Assembly: GCF_007828045.1 (NCBI RefSeq)
Contig: NZ_VITN01000031.1
Location: forward strand, 1 to 56,078
DNA length: 56,078 nt
Direction: 5' to 3'
Source of the DNA: Nitrospirillum amazonense
GTDB lineage: Bacteria; Pseudomonadota; Alphaproteobacteria; Azospirillales; Azospirillaceae
Notes under the pieces: model-generated
Told to the model about the DNA's origin: nothing
Database searches by the model: none
Seen by the model: only the letters and a program-made list of their open reading frames with translations
In this document: positions 53,721 through 56,078 of the stretch, one piece after another
Layout: each line of letters begins with the position of its first letter
Numbering within the stretch: position 1 is the first letter of the stretch
Program-made: the position numbers and the translations under genes

Positions 53721-56050
53721 AGGTCGGCCGCCAGCCGCAGGCCGAACGTCAGCGGCCGCACGATGGCGTAGCGGCTGTAGACGAAGGCTTCCGGATGCAC
53801 GTAGGTGATGGCCCGACTGTTGGTGAGATTTTCGCCGTACAGGGTGGCCGTGACCTTGCCGAACGTGGCGCCCGTCTGCAGGTTCAGCAGCGTATAGCTG
53901 TCGGTGTGGTCATAGAGCGCGCTGGGCTTGCCCAGCGTGCCGGGGGTGTTGGGGAAGCCGACGGGGAACGACCCGACATGCTGCACCTGGAAACCGCTGA
54001 ACCCGGGGATGTTGCCGAACAGGGTGTAGCCGTAGGTGCCGAAGAACGATCCCTGCAGGTGTGGCGAAGCCAGGCTGGCCCCGTTTACGGCACCGGAAAT
54101 CTGCGCCTCCTGCGCGGAAAGCCCCGTCACCTTGGCGTCGTTCAGCGCGGCGTTCAGGCCCAGGACCAGCCCGTGCACCGGTTCCAGCGTGACCTCCGCC
54201 TCCAGCCCCTTGCTTTCCGCGGCGCCAATGTTGGTGGCGAACTGCACGGAGTCAGAGACGCGGTTGGCCTGGACCTGCAGGTTCTGCCAATCGATGTAAT
54301 AAGCCGCCAGGTTGGCGGTCAGCCGCCCATCCCACCAGCGGCCCTTCAATCCGATTTCATAGTTGGTGAGGTCATCCGAACTCGCGCCCGTGGGGATGAC
54401 CAGATCGTTGGGAGTGACCGTGCTGACACTGCCGGCGCGGGCATTGTACACGGGCGTGCGGTAGCCGGTCGACACGGTGGCGTAGAGCGTCAAGTCATGC
54501 GATGGCTCATAGGTCAAGCTTGCTTTCCAAGACGCCTTCTCGGCGGCGGGATAGTCGGTGCTGGACGCCGGTGTCGGCGTCAGGGCCAGCGGCGCCCGGA
54601 TGCCGCCCAAGGCGTAGGCGAAGTAAAGCGAGTTGAACCCCGGGGCGACATCGACCGTCGTGGCGTATTTGCCGTAGCGCAGGCCGCCGATCGCCGAAAG
54701 CGTGTCGGTGATGTGGTAGGTCAACTCACCGAAGCCCGCCAATTCATAGGAACTGGAGTTGCTGACGTTGGAGTAGAAGGTGCCGTCGGCGGGCAGGCCG
54801 GTGATGCCGTGCGTGCCGAGGTAGGCCGGGGTCGATGCCTCGCGCGCGGCCAGATACTGGTCCCGGTGAAGATAGTAGGTGCCCACCGTCCAGTCGAACC
54901 GGCCCCCCTTTTCCGAAACCAGCCGTGTTTCCTGGACCACGGTTTTCCAGATGCCGTGGTCGAAAAGGTTGAAAGGCAGGGCCAAGGCGAACGTGCCGGC
55001 CAAGTCGACGTCGAACAGCCCGTCCTGGTAGCCATAGCTGGTGGAACTGGTCAGATGCGCCCAGTCAAACTGATAGTCGATGGTGGCGTTATAGAGCTGC
55101 GACTTCGACGTATAAAGATCGGGCATGGTGGTGTAGCGCTTGCGATCACCCAGGGAGGGGGTGACCAGCGACGCGTCCTGGGGATGGCTGTCCTCATAGA
55201 GGCCCATCAGCCGGATGCTGAGACGATCCGTCGGTTTCCATAGGATGATCCCCCGCCCGCCCCAGTCCTTCAGGGTGTTGGAGTTCTTGACGCCCGTGCC
55301 GACGTTGTCAACGTAACCATCCTCGTGCCGGTAGAAGCCGACGACACGCACCCCCAGCTTGTCATCCACCAACGGCACGTTGACCATGCCGTTGTAGCGC
55401 TGACGAACGGCGCCGGCGTCCGGCGTATAGCCCGTATCGGTCAAGACGGAGGCATCCACCCGGTTCAGGTCGGGGCTTTTGGTCAGGATGCGGAGCGCGC
55501 CGGACAGGGAGCCCGACCCGAACAGCGTGCCCTGCGGCCCACGCAGGAATTCCACGCGTTCCACGTCGAACAGGCTGGGGTCCAGCGTCACGGAGTTGCC
55601 GATGGTGGTCAGCGGCAGGTCGTCGAGGTAGACGGTGGTGGTGCTCTGCAGCCCGGCCTCGTAACCGTTCACGGAAATACCGCGGGTGGTGACGCTGAGA
55701 TTATTGTCGCTGCGGTGGTCCAGCACGACGCCGGGTGTCTCCCGCGCGATGCCCTCCACCCCGACGATACCCTTCTGGGTCAGTTCATCCTGCGAGAAGG
55801 CCGTGATGCTGATGGGCACGTCCTGCAGGCGCTCGGCGCGGCGGGTCGCCGTCACCACGATTTCCTCAAGCCCGGTGGAATTGTCGCGCTTCTGGCCTGA
55901 ATCCTGTGTGGCCGGCGCCGGCGCGGTCTGCGCGACGGCTGCCGACGCGCCGGCAAGCAGCGCCATCAGCGACGCCGCGTAAGCTAAGGGACTGTTGATA
56001 AATAAATGAATCAATGATTTTTTGCGGTTTGGGGATTCTCCGGCTGACAC
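53717..56050 (-). CDS. TonB-dependent receptor of operon B
   Basis: A 777-residue receptor, counted from GTG 56050. LEEIVVTATRRAERLQDVPISITAFSQDELTQKG, VEFLRGPQGTLFGSGSLSGALRIL and FYRHEDGYVDNVGTG all match its paralogue at 38194; it ends FGLRLAADL. The N terminus is uncertain: the frame stays open to the window edge, GTG 56050 has no ribosome site, and the first 30 codons are A/T-rich and lysine-rich before the hydrophobic LAYAASLMALLAGASAAVAQ. The real start may be at GTG 56050, at an internal TTG or beyond the window. It is the first gene of operon B in view. Confidence 0.85.
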   Translation of the reverse strand: MSAGESPNRKKSLIHLFINSPLAYAASLMALLAGASAAVAQTAPAPATQDSGQKRDNSTGLEEIVVTATRRAERLQDVPISITAFSQDELTQKGIVGVEGIARETPGVVLDHRSDNNLSVTTRGISVNGYEAGLQSTTTVYLDDLPLTTIGNSVTLDPSLFDVERVEFLRGPQGTLFGSGSLSGALRILTKSPDLNRVDASVLTDTGYTPDAGAVRQRYNGMVNVPLVDDKLGVRVVGFYRHEDGYVDNVGTGVKNSNTLKDWGGRGIILWKPTDRLSIRLMGLYEDSHPQDASLVTPSLGDRKRYTTMPDLYTSKSQLYNATIDYQFDWAHLTSSTSYGYQDGLFDVDLAGTFALALPFNLFDHGIWKTVVQETRLVSEKGGRFDWTVGTYYLHRDQYLAAREASTPAYLGTHGITGLPADGTFYSNVSNSSSYELAGFGELTYHITDTLSAIGGLRYGKYATTVDVAPGFNSLYFAYALGGIRAPLALTPTPASSTDYPAAEKASWKASLTYEPSHDLTLYATVSTGYRTPVYNARAGSVSTVTPNDLVIPTGASSDDLTNYEIGLKGRWWDGRLTANLAAYYIDWQNLQVQANRVSDSVQFATNIGAAESKGLEAEVTLEPVHGLVLGLNAALNDAKVTGLSAQEAQISGAVNGASLASPHLQGSFFGTYGYTLFGNIPGFSGFQVQHVGSFPVGFPNTPGTLGKPSALYDHTDSYTLLNLQTGATFGKVTATLYGENLTNSRAITYVHPEAFVYSRYAIVRPLTFGLRLAADL

Positions 56051-56078
56051 GGAGCTTATAGAATCGCCGGATGATTGA

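Overview
The window is GC-rich DNA of alphaproteobacterial character. It carries a serine palmitoyltransferase with its own acyl carrier protein (sphingolipid synthesis), a formiminoglutamate-deiminase (HutF) type histidine pathway, three TonB-dependent receptors and a Spinster-like MFS permease. An Azospirillaceae-like or other sphingolipid-making alphaproteobacterium would fit, but no rRNA or other taxonomic marker is present, so this is inference. I saw no tRNA, rRNA, CRISPR array, insertion sequence or phage gene.

Layout. 1-2072: 3' end of an inositol-3-phosphate synthase, a 22-codon stump of a nucleotidyltransferase, an acyl carrier protein and serine palmitoyltransferase (lipid synthesis). 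2211-2523: remains of a secreted protein broken by frameshifts. 2673-4284: an AraC regulator divergent from a protein of unknown function. 4309-7032: PoxB-type pyruvate dehydrogenase behind a catalase-family gene. 7254-11977: a four-gene efflux operon in the order of E. coli ytcA-mdtN-mdtO-mdtP. 12027-15757: AraC, winged-helix/ATPase (apparently C-terminally truncated) and TetR regulators. 15853-31820: a histidine-utilisation region. A minus-strand operon hutI-hutG-hutU-hutD plus four ABC transporter genes has 4-nt stop/start overlaps at six of its seven junctions. hutF-hutC run the other way. A TonB receptor with a TPR-sulfotransferase lies beyond them, and then a hutH-family gene. Copies of a TGTATAGACA-like operator lie in the hutI/hutF and hutH/sulfotransferase intergenic regions.

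31862-56078: two related minus-strand catabolic or uptake operons. Operon A (40455 to 31862) reads TonB receptor, MFS permease, type-B carboxylesterase, acyl-CoA synthetase, TetR, SDR. Operon B (56050 or beyond to 45579) reads TonB receptor, type-B carboxylesterase, TetR, acyl-CoA synthetase, GH1 beta-glucosidase, frameshifted DUF3089-like hydrolase, MFS permease. Receptor, esterase, ligase and TetR are paralogous between the two. Between them lie an M61-type peptidase and a LysR-controlled MFS/SDR pair. My reading is that the two operons import an ester (in B perhaps a glycosylated one), hydrolyse it outside the cytoplasm, activate the released acid as a CoA thioester and sense it with the TetR protein. 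This ester-scavenging module is the best candidate for an undescribed system here. The most striking single-gene oddity is the hutH homologue: at the exact position where the family has the Ala-Ser-Gly triad that forms the MIO cofactor, it has Tyr-Leu-Thr and a local deletion.
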